Assembly (NCBI RefSeq): GCF_900110245.1
Contig: NZ_FOCZ01000015.1
Coordinates: 62,001-126,000 of the forward strand
From: Niastella yeongjuensis
GTDB taxonomy: Bacteria; Bacteroidota; Bacteroidia; Chitinophagales; Chitinophagaceae
Length of the DNA: 64,000 nt
Direction of reading: 5' to 3'
Positions within the stretch are counted from its first letter, which is position 1. Each line of letters begins with the position of its first letter. Under the pieces are notes generated by a model. The model did no database searches, was not told the origin of the DNA, and worked only from the letters and a program-made list of their open reading frames with translations. A program made the position numbers and the translations under genes. This document shows positions 54,201 to 62,055 of this stretch, piece by piece.

Positions 54201-55392
54201 TTTTCAAAACCCTGCAGTGTTTGGTACCGTATACATGACCAGTTGCAGCGGAAGCGGCAACCAGCCGCCCGTTGCCAATGCAGGCGCCGATACCAACCTG
54301 AATGCAGGTACTACAAGTGTTACCCTGCATGGAACAGGTACCGACCCCGAAGGCAATACAGTAACCTACAGCTGGACACAGGTAAGTGGCCCCACAGCTA
54401 CCCTCTCCGGCGCCAATACCGCCAATATAGCTGTATCAGCACTGGCAGATGGCAATACCTATGTATTCCAGTTAACAGTAAGCGATGGTACTTTAACAGC
54501 CAGTGATAATGTGTCGGTTTCAGTAGGGGCCTCAGTAAACGTGGTACACAGCTATCCTGCAGGCGGCACTATTACCATCGATGGCGTAATCAACGAAGCA
54601 GCCTGGATGTTGAATAACAGTGCCGGCAAAACTGTGATCGGCACCCCGAATAACACTGTCACCTTTGGTGCCTTGTGGGACAATAACAACCTGTACATAG
54701 CAGCCAAAGTGCTCGACAATACTCTCAGCAATGATTCACCCGATCCCTGGAACAACGATGCCATTGAAATATTCATCGATGCCAATAACAATAAACTCAC
54801 TACGTACGATGGCTTCGATAACCAGTTTATAAAAGCCTGGAACAATGGTTCGCTGTTCAGCAAAACGGGAGTTACCGGCGTGCAACACGCCTGGGCAGCC
54901 ATCAGTGGCGGCTATGCGATTGAAATGAGTATTCCCTGGTCGCAACTGGGTATTACCCCCACTGCTGGCAAACAAATAGGATTCGACATTGCCAATGACG
55001 ACGACGACAATGGCGGCGACCGCGATGCCCAGGCTGTATGGATGGGCACCATCAACAATTACCAGAATACGGCTCCTTTCGGCACCCTTACACTGGAAAG
55101 CACAGCAGCTGCCCTGGTAAATAACCTGGTTGAACAAAACCTGCGTATTGCCAATGACAACCACCTGCAGATAGTGCCCAACCCCGTTAGCAACGGAAAC
55201 GCAACCGCCATCATCTCCGGTGGAAGTGAAACAGGCACCATCAGGGTATTCGATCTGGCCGGTCACCTGGTATATTCTACCAAAGGCCAGTTACGCATAC
55301 CGCTGTATTTGCAAACCCTGCCCAAAGGATTGTATATGGTCAGGTTTGAATCAGATTCCCGCCTGATCAATAAAAAGTTATTGATAAAATAA
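51241..55392 (+). CDS. GH87 alpha-1,3-glucanase (mutanase) with Big_2, Calx-beta, CBM9-like and T9SS domains
   Basis: A 1383-residue secreted enzyme with a signal peptide cleaved near MLAQ. Order: CBM6/35-like domain (RYEAENGSVGG, about 35-200), the GH87 beta-helix (SVTDFGAVANDANDDYAAF onward, about 205-600), Big_2 (about 605-685), Calx-beta (about 690-800), CBM9-like 1 (810-990), a PKD/cadherin-like domain (1000-1095), CBM9-like 2 (1105-1285) and a T9SS type A signal (IVPNPVSNG onward, about 1310-1383). The catalytic aspartates are Asp375 in NNYADGVNF and Asp398-Asp399 in NNGDDGLA; the spacing of 23 and 24 equals that of D1045/D1068/D1069 in the GH87 enzyme Agl-FH1. It cuts alpha-1,3-glucan of fungal walls or dextran-type mutan, feeding the adjacent susC operon. 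Confidence 0.93.
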   Translation: MKKIVSQLALLIACQAPLCMLAQSDGLPRGANNMPYTRYEAENGSVGGSASLQSSVQFVQSDIASEASNQKYVSLPSNGSFVQWKTTAAARGVNLRFTMPDNSSGTGQTGSLNLYVNNVLVKTIDLSSYWAYQYFDVGGEGDPYQTPRTKTFMRFDEVHFTVTNTINSGDTIKIQKTNGDGLTYGVDFVELEPVPAAITLPANYLSVTDFGAVANDANDDYAAFNSCIAAAKTQGKNVYIPAGRFLLSDKIMLNVTNMKITGAGVWYTQVYFSTDKQFYGGILARSSGVEISNFTLGTANNDRLKYDEANPRDGQKYKIYKGFMGTYGNGSSIHDIWVEHFECGFWIGGYDAPYPVDVTRNLTIANCRIRNNYADGVNFCVGTSSSTVTQCSLRNNGDDGLAMWPASDVQGSVQERNNTFSNNTIENNWRAGSIAIFGGTGHQVHHNYIKDGVGGSGIRFTNDFAGFTFEYPGDVIHLYENTIENCGTSYDLWNQMRGAIEFFAGSGISNMQFDNTTILNSQRDAIRISGNNLHHIVFTNTTINGTGKDPVTRDIPADVYGGFGIYCDASSQGMTFNNLSVTDAESGTFINRNSGFQLIFQNVNVPVTGVSISPAGDTTLALNQTVQLTPVIIPADATNKTVSWSTSNSAVVTVDATGKITAAGIGSATITVTSGDGNKTATKNISVSPAVNVKATDETAGEGGNTGSFTISTAGITQSATIHYAISGTATAGDYIANPALSGTITLTPSQLSQTITITPVDDTQFEGTETIRLTLLPGTGYKLGPDTVAVISINDNDNPPCTAPVIGLVNGTAPVIDQNIEAAWAAVPVANINQVVLGSRPADYSGKWRALYDNNNLYLLVEVNDATRMSDSGPSWWEDDVVEIFIDGNNSKGTTYDGANDFQYGFRWNDNTVHTGGNSVTNTTGINFRMYATGSGYTAEIAIPWTTIGTTPAIGKAIGLDVQIDDDDNGGTRDAQTTTFATNTTAFQNPAVFGTVYMTSCSGSGNQPPVANAGADTNLNAGTTSVTLHGTGTDPEGNTVTYSWTQVSGPTATLSGANTANIAVSALADGNTYVFQLTVSDGTLTASDNVSVSVGASVNVVHSYPAGGTITIDGVINEAAWMLNNSAGKTVIGTPNNTVTFGALWDNNNLYIAAKVLDNTLSNDSPDPWNNDAIEIFIDANNNKLTTYDGFDNQFIKAWNNGSLFSKTGVTGVQHAWAAISGGYAIEMSIPWSQLGITPTAGKQIGFDIANDDDDNGGDRDAQAVWMGTINNYQNTAPFGTLTLESTAAALVNNLVEQNLRIANDNHLQIVPNPVSNGNATAIISGGSETGTIRVFDLAGHLVYSTKGQLRIPLYLQTLPKGLYMVRFESDSRLINKKLLIK

Positions 55393-55412
55393 ATACTACA
55401 GGTATAAAACGC

Positions 55413-55442
55413 AACAGCGTCCCGGTAAATCGGGACGCTGTT
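55413..55442. terminator. Bidirectional terminator between GH87 and phosphatase genes
   Basis: A perfect 12-bp stem AACAGCGTCCCG/CGGGACGCTGTT (55413-55424 with 55431-55442) with a 6-nt loop and a T-rich tail on the plus strand. It ends both convergent transcripts. Confidence 0.85.
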
Positions 55443-55477
55443 TTATTATCATCATTACTGCAACTCGGCGCCTTTCA

Positions 55478-56482
55478 TCAGCCCATATTTAATGCCTTCT
55501 TTATTGCTGTTACTTTATTAGGCGTATTCAACCCCTTTTGCAGGTCTTCAATAGTGAGGTTGTTCGACCTGCTTTTAAATAAATAGGTTTTGAAAAGATG
55601 CTTGTTGGCTTCCTGACTAAAATTCCCGGGATGTGCTTCCAACAGCCCTTTGGTAAATTGATCGATTTGCGCTTTGATTGGCACGTAGGCATCCAGCAAC
55701 CCGTTTTTCCAGTTCCTGATGCCATCCAGGTAATTTACGATCTCCCTATCTTCTATATAAGCCAGCTTTTCCAGTTGTTTGTCGATATCGGCAAATGGCA
55801 TTTCCTGCCAGTTCTTTGCTTTTAATACGGGGATCTGCCAGGTCTTTTGTTGTTCCTTCCAGTAATCGGTTGCTGCTTTTACCTGGTGAATTATAAAACC
55901 GGGCAATTCAATAGCGGTTAAATAATTTCCATGACAGGCGCCGGTATCGATGCCATAAGTGTTATTGGTAACTTTGGGCTGGTCCCCTACTACCCGATGT
56001 CCGTAAATGATGGGTTTTACACCTGTATAAAAATCTGTCCAGGAGGAACCTTCGGGATATTTCTTTTCCAGGTATCTATCGCCTGCGGTTGAACCGCTCA
56101 GTACTTCCTGTTTCTGTTTTGTAAGTTCCTGATCGTGTTCAAAAAAGGCGTGAATAATAAGGGCTTCCCCGGTTTCATAATAATAAGCAAGTCCATTCAG
56201 CCACTGTAAAAATCCTTCATAGGCATTACCCAGCTGAACCTTTACAATTTCCTGCGCATAACTCAGCACCCCGTTCTGGTGTTTTCTTTCATGGTTTCCC
56301 ATTAGCACCACGCTATTGGGCCGGTTCAAAAAGTACTCATATACTTCCTTTGATTTATTTCCCCGGTCAACAATATCGCCCAAAGAAACAAGCAGGTCAT
56401 CATCCGTTAAACCAATCTTTTCTACCAGCTCCATCAATTCATCATAACAGCCATGAATATCGCCAACAATAAATTTTCTCAT
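55478..56482 (-). CDS. Metallophosphoesterase, Ser/Thr phosphatase-like
   Basis: A 334-residue cytosolic enzyme of the calcineurin-like (PPP) superfamily. The metal site is complete: GDIHGC (7-12), GDIVDRG (35-41), GNHE (62-65), then a histidine in LIIHAFFEH and YGHRVVGDQP. The first 220 residues form the catalytic fold. The last 110 residues (about 225-334) are helical and unassigned, with repeated KxW patterns. It could act on phosphoproteins or nucleotides such as diadenosine tetraphosphate; related PrpE/ApaH-like proteins show both. It is transcribed alone, ending at the shared terminator with the GH87 gene. Confidence 0.88.
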   Translation of the reverse strand: MRKFIVGDIHGCYDELMELVEKIGLTDDDLLVSLGDIVDRGNKSKEVYEYFLNRPNSVVLMGNHERKHQNGVLSYAQEIVKVQLGNAYEGFLQWLNGLAYYYETGEALIIHAFFEHDQELTKQKQEVLSGSTAGDRYLEKKYPEGSSWTDFYTGVKPIIYGHRVVGDQPKVTNNTYGIDTGACHGNYLTAIELPGFIIHQVKAATDYWKEQQKTWQIPVLKAKNWQEMPFADIDKQLEKLAYIEDREIVNYLDGIRNWKNGLLDAYVPIKAQIDQFTKGLLEAHPGNFSQEANKHLFKTYLFKSRSNNLTIEDLQKGLNTPNKVTAIKKALNMG

Positions 56483-56544
56483 AGGTGTATCATTCTATCA
56501 ATTGCAGCCAAGATAGAAATAATACTTAATAATCCCCAACAGTG

Positions 56545-57006
56545 TTATTTCGCCTGCCGCTCATACCTGCCCATAATGGTCCCTTCTGCAAGCAGATGCG
56601 GTTTCATGGCTTGTAATAAGTTTTCTTTAGAATCCCCATGCATTAGATCGAGTTCCCGGTCCAGGGCATACACATGGAAATAATAACGATGGGAGCCATT
56701 GGGCGGACAAGGCGGATGATAACCGGTTTTGCCTGCAGAGTTATTGCCCGAAATACCGGGGTTTGAATGTTCATGAATGTGTACTGCGGGTTTTATATTC
56801 CATACCACCCAATGATCGTACGTACCTTTTGGCGCATCGGGGTCTTCCACTATCAGGGCGAGTGACTGCGTATTCTCAGGTATATTATTGATTTGCAGCG
56901 GCGGATTGATGCTTTCTCCGTCGCAGGTATATTTGGCAGGAATGTCTCCATCTGCTTTGAAAGCAGGGCTTGAGACCTCAAGCTGCCGGATTGCTGTTGT
57001 TGCCAT
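56545..57006 (-). CDS. YbhB/YbcL (PEBP) family protein
   Basis: A 153-residue protein of the phosphatidylethanolamine-binding/Raf-kinase-inhibitor-like family, read from MATTAIRQLEVSS; a start nine codons upstream (57033) is less likely. Conserved segments are PAKYTCDGESINPPLQI, SLALIVEDPDAPKGTYDHWVVW (the DPDAP and HWV motifs that line the anion pocket), and GYHPPCPPNGSHRYYFHVYAL (PP.G.HRY). Bacterial members bind small phosphorylated ligands, but their role is poorly defined. It starts 30 bp after the hypothetical membrane-protein gene. Confidence 0.92.
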   Translation of the reverse strand: MATTAIRQLEVSSPAFKADGDIPAKYTCDGESINPPLQINNIPENTQSLALIVEDPDAPKGTYDHWVVWNIKPAVHIHEHSNPGISGNNSAGKTGYHPPCPPNGSHRYYFHVYALDRELDLMHGDSKENLLQAMKPHLLAEGTIMGRYERQAK

Positions 57007-57036
57007 AATGGTCACTTTCCTTAAACGCATCAATTT

Positions 57037-57807
57037 TTATACCGGCATATAATACAACGCTTCCGGTTTTAACCGGATAACCGGCTGGCAATAACATAAA
57101 CCCGACTGCCTGTTTGAATTTGTCTGAATAGTTATTGGGGATGTTTCAATTATTGTACGCTGCTGCGGTTGTTTCACCGGCATGCGGCGGTCGCGCAACA
57201 TCCGTTCATACGGCGTCATACGTTGTTCCCGGGTAAGCCCCTCCACGGGCGTTTTTCTTATTTTGCGAAGGAAAATAAACAGCCCGATCAAACAACATAC
57301 AAATACGATCAGGCTTCCCCGTAAATGAATGGTCTCATAACCGGGGTATGGAAGATGGATGTCTGCATTTAATCCAAAGGAGTTGATGCCAGTTAGCACC
57401 TGTTTAGTGAGCCGGTCCTGCACCAGGTAATAGATCAGTCCGCCGGCCAGTATACAAACCAATAAAATAAACAATCCGGAAAACGCTGCTCTTATCCGTT
57501 GCAATACCTGGCGCCGGGAAGGAGAAAATGCAATCACCAATGGATAGATAAGAAAAAACAATGCGGGAACTATGATCATATCGATGTCGAGCGGAATGCG
57601 AACCGGAATATCCAGGAATACAACGCTTGGACTGATTTGAACACGTCCGGCAATGTTGGGAAATTGTTTGGCCACTAATAACTGACCGGGAATAACACAA
57701 AGAACAAGTAATACCAGCACAATGGCTACTGCGGGAAATGGCCGTGACTTCCCTTGAGGAATATCCATAAAATAATTTTTAACAAATGAGCGAATCGGTT
57801 GGGCCAA
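57037..57807 (-). CDS. Hypothetical inner-membrane protein
   Basis: A 256-residue protein with four predicted membrane helices (about 25-45, 73-92, 110-128, 160-180). The helices are separated by a periplasmic loop of about 30 residues, and the cytoplasmic tail (about 182-256) is basic and Gln-rich (TREQRMTPYERMLRDRRMPVKQPQQ). No family was recognised. The helix spacing is not that of known transporters. It lies upstream of the PEBP gene in the same orientation with a 30-bp gap, so cotranscription is likely. It is divergent from exonuclease III. Confidence 0.6.
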   Translation of the reverse strand: MAQPIRSFVKNYFMDIPQGKSRPFPAVAIVLVLLVLCVIPGQLLVAKQFPNIAGRVQISPSVVFLDIPVRIPLDIDMIIVPALFFLIYPLVIAFSPSRRQVLQRIRAAFSGLFILLVCILAGGLIYYLVQDRLTKQVLTGINSFGLNADIHLPYPGYETIHLRGSLIVFVCCLIGLFIFLRKIRKTPVEGLTREQRMTPYERMLRDRRMPVKQPQQRTIIETSPITIQTNSNRQSGLCYCQPVIRLKPEALYYMPV

Positions 57808-57958
57808 AAGGTCTTTATGAACATTGCCGGGGTACAGTACACAACATCATGCACGGAAGTAGACACAAGTTTTATGCCCCAAATTTTTATTGATAAGGCA
57901 GCCCAAACTATTATGAATTTCTTTACAATCCTTAATTTCGATGCAAAGGAATAACAGC

Positions 57959-58732
57959 ATGAAAATAGCTACCTATAATGTGAACGGGGTAAACGGGCGC
58001 CTGCCTGTGCTGCTCCGTTGGCTGCATGAAAGTTCGCCGGACGTGGTTTGTTTGCAGGAATTGAAGGCGCCGCAGGAGAAATTTCCTGAAAAAGCCATCT
58101 CAGAGGCAGGGTATCATGCCATCTGGCACGGGCAAAAAAGCTGGAATGGCGTAGCTATCCTATCTAAGTACGGGCTACCCGTTGAAACGCAAAGAGGCCT
58201 CCCCGGCGACCCGGACGATGTACACAGCCGCTATATTGAAGCTACAGTGAACGACATTACCCTTGGTTGCCTGTATTTACCCAATGGCAACCCCGCGCCC
58301 GGTCCCAAGTTCGATTATAAACTGGCCTGGTTTGAACGCCTTACCACTTATGCCGCCGGACTGTTAAAATCAAAGAAGCCTGTTATCCTTACCGGCGATT
58401 ATAACGTAATGCCCACGGAAAAGGACGTATATAAACCCGAACGCTGGGTAAACGACGCGCTTTTCCGCCCCGAAACCCGCGCAGCCTTTAAAAAACTCGT
58501 TGACCAGGGCTGGACCGACGCCATCCGAAAATTATACCCTAACGATACCATCTATACGTTCTGGGATTATTTCCGGAATGCCTACGAACGAAACGCGGGT
58601 CTTCGCATCGATCATTTTTTATTAAATCCTGCAATAGAAAAACGACTGCATTCTGCAGGGGTTGACCGCGATGTACGAGGTTGGGAAAAATCAAGCGACC
58701 ATGCACCCGTATGGATCGAACTCAAAGACTAA
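57959..58732 (+). CDS. xthA: Exodeoxyribonuclease III
   Basis: A 257-residue AP endonuclease/3' exonuclease of base-excision repair. The start at MKIATYNVNGVNG is preceded by a Shine-Dalgarno-like AAAGGA, whereas the ATG six codons upstream is not. Signature residues are present: the metal Glu in QELKAPQEKFP, DYNVMPTEKDVY (Asp/Asn of the active site), IDHFLLN, and the terminal SDHAPVWIEL with the catalytic Asp-His. It is about the usual length. Not obviously in an operon; downstream 258 bp hold an imperfect hairpin (GAAACT 58828-58833 with AGTTTC 58840-58845) without a T-run. Confidence 0.95.
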   Translation: MKIATYNVNGVNGRLPVLLRWLHESSPDVVCLQELKAPQEKFPEKAISEAGYHAIWHGQKSWNGVAILSKYGLPVETQRGLPGDPDDVHSRYIEATVNDITLGCLYLPNGNPAPGPKFDYKLAWFERLTTYAAGLLKSKKPVILTGDYNVMPTEKDVYKPERWVNDALFRPETRAAFKKLVDQGWTDAIRKLYPNDTIYTFWDYFRNAYERNAGLRIDHFLLNPAIEKRLHSAGVDRDVRGWEKSSDHAPVWIELKD

Positions 58733-58980
58733 CTCAGTGAGAAGAATAAGCATCTCAATACGCTATTTTGGCCATTGCGATTTGCTGTTCTTTGCAATAA
58801 CAAGCCTGGAGATCAGGGGGAATTGATGAAACTAAGCAAAGTTTCCCCTGGTGTCTACGCCATCATATAAATTTTAGTTGTAACTTAAATCTTCGATCAC
58901 TTCCTTTTACACGCGTCCTTAACCAATCCGCACAGTCTGGAATCTAACCTGGTAATTCATTTTTATTCATCTTAAAAAAC

Positions 58981-58986
58981 AGGAGG
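58981..58986 (+). promoter_or_regulatory. Strong Shine-Dalgarno of the ABM-fold gene
   Basis: AGGAGG, 4 nt before the ATG at 58991. Perfect Shine-Dalgarno sites are rare in Bacteroidota; the only comparable one here is in front of hsp20, with the same AGGAGGTTT string. Confidence 0.7.
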
Positions 58987-58990
58987 TTTT

Positions 58991-59299
58991 ATGATTGTCC
59001 GACTCACCTACATCAGTTTCACGAAAGAAAATGTAGATCAGGCTAAAAAAATTTACCGCGAAGAAGTAGTGCCTGTTGTAAAAGTTCAAAAAGGTAATCT
59101 CGATTGCAGATTGCTTGAACCTATGGACAATTCGGATGAGTATATTTCAATGACAACCTGGGAAACCAAAGCAGATTCGGATGCCTATGAAAGCAGTGGT
59201 AAATACAAGGAACTTGTAGAGAAGATAAAAAAAGACTTTGCTAAAAAACCAGTATTGAAAGTATACACAACTGAAAGCATTCTTGAACACGCGCATTAA
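58991..59299 (+). CDS. ABM-fold (antibiotic biosynthesis monooxygenase-like) protein
   Basis: A 102-residue cytosolic protein with the dimeric alpha/beta-barrel ABM pattern: MIVRLTYISFTKENVDQAKKIY, NLDCRLLEPMDNSDEYISMTTWETKADSDAYESSGKYKELVEKI. Such proteins act as cofactor-free quinol monooxygenases, heme-binding proteins or signal enzymes; the substrate is unknown. It has a very strong ribosome binding site, which together with its own terminator suggests high-level expression as a single gene. Convergent to the pirin gene; a link through quinone or flavonoid metabolism is possible but unproven. Confidence 0.8.
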   Translation: MIVRLTYISFTKENVDQAKKIYREEVVPVVKVQKGNLDCRLLEPMDNSDEYISMTTWETKADSDAYESSGKYKELVEKIKKDFAKKPVLKVYTTESILEHAH

Positions 59300-59331
59300 A
59301 GTAAAAAGGGCCCGCGGGCCCTTTTTACTTT
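59298..59331. terminator. 34-bp palindromic bidirectional terminator
   Basis: A perfect 34-bp palindrome (59298-59331): A/T-rich arms around a GGGCCCGC/GGGCCC core. It begins within the stop region of the ABM gene, and its last base overlaps the stop codon of the convergent pirin gene. T-runs exist in both directions. Confidence 0.85.
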
Positions 59332-60203
59332 TACCATTTATAATGCTGTGCTTCCGGCACCGTTGAGATATCTTTCATTTTACCCTGCCGGTATTCCCTA
59401 TACAGTTGCACAATTTCCTCGGAGTTGTCGGCAATAAAAGGACCATGGGAAACAATGTGCTCATGCAAGGGCTTTCCTGCATATAGAACAAACCGCGTGT
59501 TCTCATCGTCTGTCGTTAACCGCAATTCGCTTTCCCCTTCCTGATCAAAAAGATTCAACCAGCCTACCTGGTCTTTGTACAGCCGGGTTTTATTTTCACC
59601 TACCTGTACTGAACCTTCCAGTACATACAGGAATGTATTATAGTTAGCAGGTAACTGTTGTACAGTCGTTGCCCCCTGCTTCATGACAATATCAGCAATG
59701 ATCAGGGGCACGTAGTTTTGAACCGGCGATGTAACGCCCGCGAGTGTTCCGCTGTACAATTTTATCTGCGTTCCGTTTTCATTAACAACTGGTACATGCG
59801 CCAGGGGAAGGTCCTGCAACCGGGGCTCGGCCTTGCGGTTTTCCCGGCCAAGATTGAACCATAACTGCAGAATGCGCATACTACCGGGTTTATCAATCAC
59901 CTCGGTATGTACTACCCCACTGCCGGCTGTCATGAGCTGAAAGTCACCGCTTTTCAATTTATGATCGTCAGCACCTAACTCGCCATCCAAAACGAGCGTT
60001 ACGGTTTCAAAACCCGCATGGGGATGGGGACCGCCTGCCGGAGTAGTATCTTTCTTATTCAGAAAATCGTCCATCAGTAAAATGAACGGATCAGTTTGTG
60101 AGTAATCACCATTCATCAACGGCCGCGCAATATGTCCTGCACCCAGAAAACCAGGCTCACCTTCGGGGTTTTCTATTCTTAACAATTCTCTTACAATTGC
60201 CAT
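59331..60203 (-). CDS. Pirin family protein
   Basis: A 290-residue bicupin. The iron ligands of the N-terminal cupin are visible: His60 and His62 in GPHPHAGFET and His99 with Glu101 in GVVHTEV. The C-terminal cupin starts near 170 (GATTVQQLPANYNTFLYVLEGSV) and lacks a full metal set, as usual. Bacterial pirins act as quercetin dioxygenases or bind pyruvate dehydrogenase, responding to oxidative stress. A -7 box and a palindrome upstream suggest inducible expression. The end of the gene shares a terminator with the ABM gene. Confidence 0.92.
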   Translation of the reverse strand: MAIVRELLRIENPEGEPGFLGAGHIARPLMNGDYSQTDPFILLMDDFLNKKDTTPAGGPHPHAGFETVTLVLDGELGADDHKLKSGDFQLMTAGSGVVHTEVIDKPGSMRILQLWFNLGRENRKAEPRLQDLPLAHVPVVNENGTQIKLYSGTLAGVTSPVQNYVPLIIADIVMKQGATTVQQLPANYNTFLYVLEGSVQVGENKTRLYKDQVGWLNLFDQEGESELRLTTDDENTRFVLYAGKPLHEHIVSHGPFIADNSEEIVQLYREYRQGKMKDISTVPEAQHYKW

Positions 60204-60220
60204 AACCTGTAATTTTATGA

Positions 60221-60244
60221 AGTATTAAATACTACACAAATTTA
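60221..60244 (-). promoter_or_regulatory. Pirin promoter with operator palindrome
   Basis: Minus-strand TAAATTTG (60237-60244) matches TAnnTTTG exactly. A 13-bp palindrome AGTATT-A-AATACT (60221-60233) covers the predicted start region, the usual location of a repressor site. Confidence 0.5.
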
Positions 60245-60307
60245 CGCAAGTAATTTGTCGCTTTACGCAGCGCTATACTAAAAGGAAGTGATGGCGGAGC
60301 GGGCATA

Positions 60308-61270
60308 TTACCGGTCACACCTGTTTTTAATAACCTGTAATAATCTCTCCTGAAAGTCGGTTAAAAGCTGGTTACCATAGTAGGAACCATACCAATTGAG
60401 GTGGCTGTTCAACTGATAAGATGAGCTCAATGCCAGCTCGGTTCTCCCATCTGGTAAAACGGTTAAATTATAATCTGCCTGAAGGAATTTAAAGTAATTA
60501 CCTTTTAAAATATGCTGGTCAAAAACAGTTTTTCTGATGGTGGATGGTACCACTGAAATATTGAATCCTATATGCCTGTTCCGGTCCCAGCTTATTACCT
60601 TTTCAACGAATTGCAATCCGCCCTCAAAATGTCCCACCCGGGTACCTCCCAGGGTATCTTTGTTCAGTTCTGCATAAAGCGGCCGGGGAATACCAGCATA
60701 GTTGAAAAAACCCCGGGTGTACTCTGATTCTTTAATTTGGGACACCCGGATAATATTATTCCAGATAACCTCCGGACTTGCCCGGATGATCACTTTGGTA
60801 ACAACCTTATAATTTTCAACCGTGGTTTTGAATTGTTGTTCAATGGGTGAAACAATAAAAGGCAGCAATACAATGGAATATAAGGTGCTCTTTTTGTCTT
60901 TTATTTTAACTATTATTTCCCCTGCAATAAAACCGGCAAACGCTGCAGCTACAACATAGGGGATCAGGATGATCCAAAGACAGATGATGTCTTCTATCCT
61001 TGTTAGAAAACACAAGAGGAAAAACACAGTAACAGTCAGGATGGGGCTGCCTATGCGAAAAACATAACTTTTTTGAAGCAGCTCTTTCGATGCAAAAAAC
61101 AAAGGGATGATCCCTATCACAACGGGTGTTACCCAAATAAAGGTTACCGTAAAAAGGCTAAAAGGCGCATCTTCTCCATTGATATTAAAAACCAGTCGAA
61201 GTACCAGCGCGTATATGGTCCCGGCAATAACGCCCAGGCTTCTTGTAAAAAAGAGTACCACTGTTCTCAT
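60308..61270 (-). CDS. Membrane protein with SRPBCC-like domain
   Basis: A 320-residue protein with four N-terminal membrane helices (about 5-28, 40-60, 70-92, 100-125). A cytoplasmic domain of about 175 residues follows, with the SRPBCC (polyketide cyclase/dehydrase-like) pattern: VTKVIIRASPEVIWNNIIRVSQI at the start, a GGTRVGHFEGGLQFVEKV beta-hairpin, and a final helix (LTDFQERLLQVIKNRC). This fold binds hydrophobic ligands. The fusion to a membrane anchor is uncommon. Transcribed on the minus strand 67 bp downstream of the HD-domain gene; cotranscription is possible. Function unknown. Confidence 0.65.
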   Translation of the reverse strand: MRTVVLFFTRSLGVIAGTIYALVLRLVFNINGEDAPFSLFTVTFIWVTPVVIGIIPLFFASKELLQKSYVFRIGSPILTVTVFFLLCFLTRIEDIICLWIILIPYVVAAAFAGFIAGEIIVKIKDKKSTLYSIVLLPFIVSPIEQQFKTTVENYKVVTKVIIRASPEVIWNNIIRVSQIKESEYTRGFFNYAGIPRPLYAELNKDTLGGTRVGHFEGGLQFVEKVISWDRNRHIGFNISVVPSTIRKTVFDQHILKGNYFKFLQADYNLTVLPDGRTELALSSSYQLNSHLNWYGSYYGNQLLTDFQERLLQVIKNRCDR

Positions 61271-61336
61271 AGTAATAAATTAACGTATGAGTGAACACGA
61301 AAGTACTCTTTTTCGAAAATTTATTTAGTGCCTGCC

Positions 61337-61987
61337 CTACTCACTCCAGGGTGATTGCAAAATACAATCACAAAAGTTTTTCCGTTGAAAACCAGGGATC
61401 ATAAACGCACACACATCCGCCTTGATATTACCAAAAGTAGTATCCGTTTTATGTTTAAACCCATCAAAGAAAGTAGGAATGATGTTCTTTTTAAAACCAT
61501 CACGGGGGAATTGTTTGATAATGGCTTCCCGGTTCTCCGCAGACAGATCCTCATATCCTTCACCCATTACATCCAAACCAACGCCGGAATACAGCAACGC
61601 AACTTCCGGTTCTTTATATTCTGCCACCCCAATAGTAGTATGCAGCGCAATGGAATCCCAAACCAGCTGCTGTGTCGATGCGGGCAATCCCTGTTCTTTC
61701 AAAAAGGCACGGGCCGCATTGGCGCCATCTACTTCAAATCTTTTATCGGCACTGCTGTAATGCGGGGTAAGCCCCAGGTCATGAAAAATGGCACTCACAT
61801 ACAACAACTCCGGATCGAATGGCAACTTTCTGTTCCGGCCATTTAAAGAGGCAAATACAAATACCCTTAACGAGTGGTTGTAAATGAATTCAGTGCCATG
61901 TTCCAGCAAAAGCTCGGTGGCTTGTTTTGCAATAGCACTGTCGGGAATGGTAATACCCGCTACTGCCTTTGGTCTGTTTACTGACAT
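61337..61987 (-). CDS. HD-domain phosphohydrolase
   Basis: A 216-residue soluble protein read from MSVNRPKAVAG; a start eight codons upstream is also possible. The HD motif is AIFHDLGL, with the preceding His in NHSLRVFVFA and a further His in IALHTTIG and the metal-linked Asp in GVGLDVMGEGYED. This arrangement matches small HD hydrolases that act on nucleotides or cyanamide-type amides. It begins 68 bp after the AraC gene on the same strand and may be part of its regulon. Confidence 0.85.
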   Translation of the reverse strand: MSVNRPKAVAGITIPDSAIAKQATELLLEHGTEFIYNHSLRVFVFASLNGRNRKLPFDPELLYVSAIFHDLGLTPHYSSADKRFEVDGANAARAFLKEQGLPASTQQLVWDSIALHTTIGVAEYKEPEVALLYSGVGLDVMGEGYEDLSAENREAIIKQFPRDGFKKNIIPTFFDGFKHKTDTTFGNIKADVCAFMIPGFQRKNFCDCILQSPWSE

Positions 61988-62055
61988 ATACTTTGCTTTT
62001 ATTTTATACAAAGCTATTCGGCAGCGTGTAGTTGGAAAATACCAGAAATTACATA

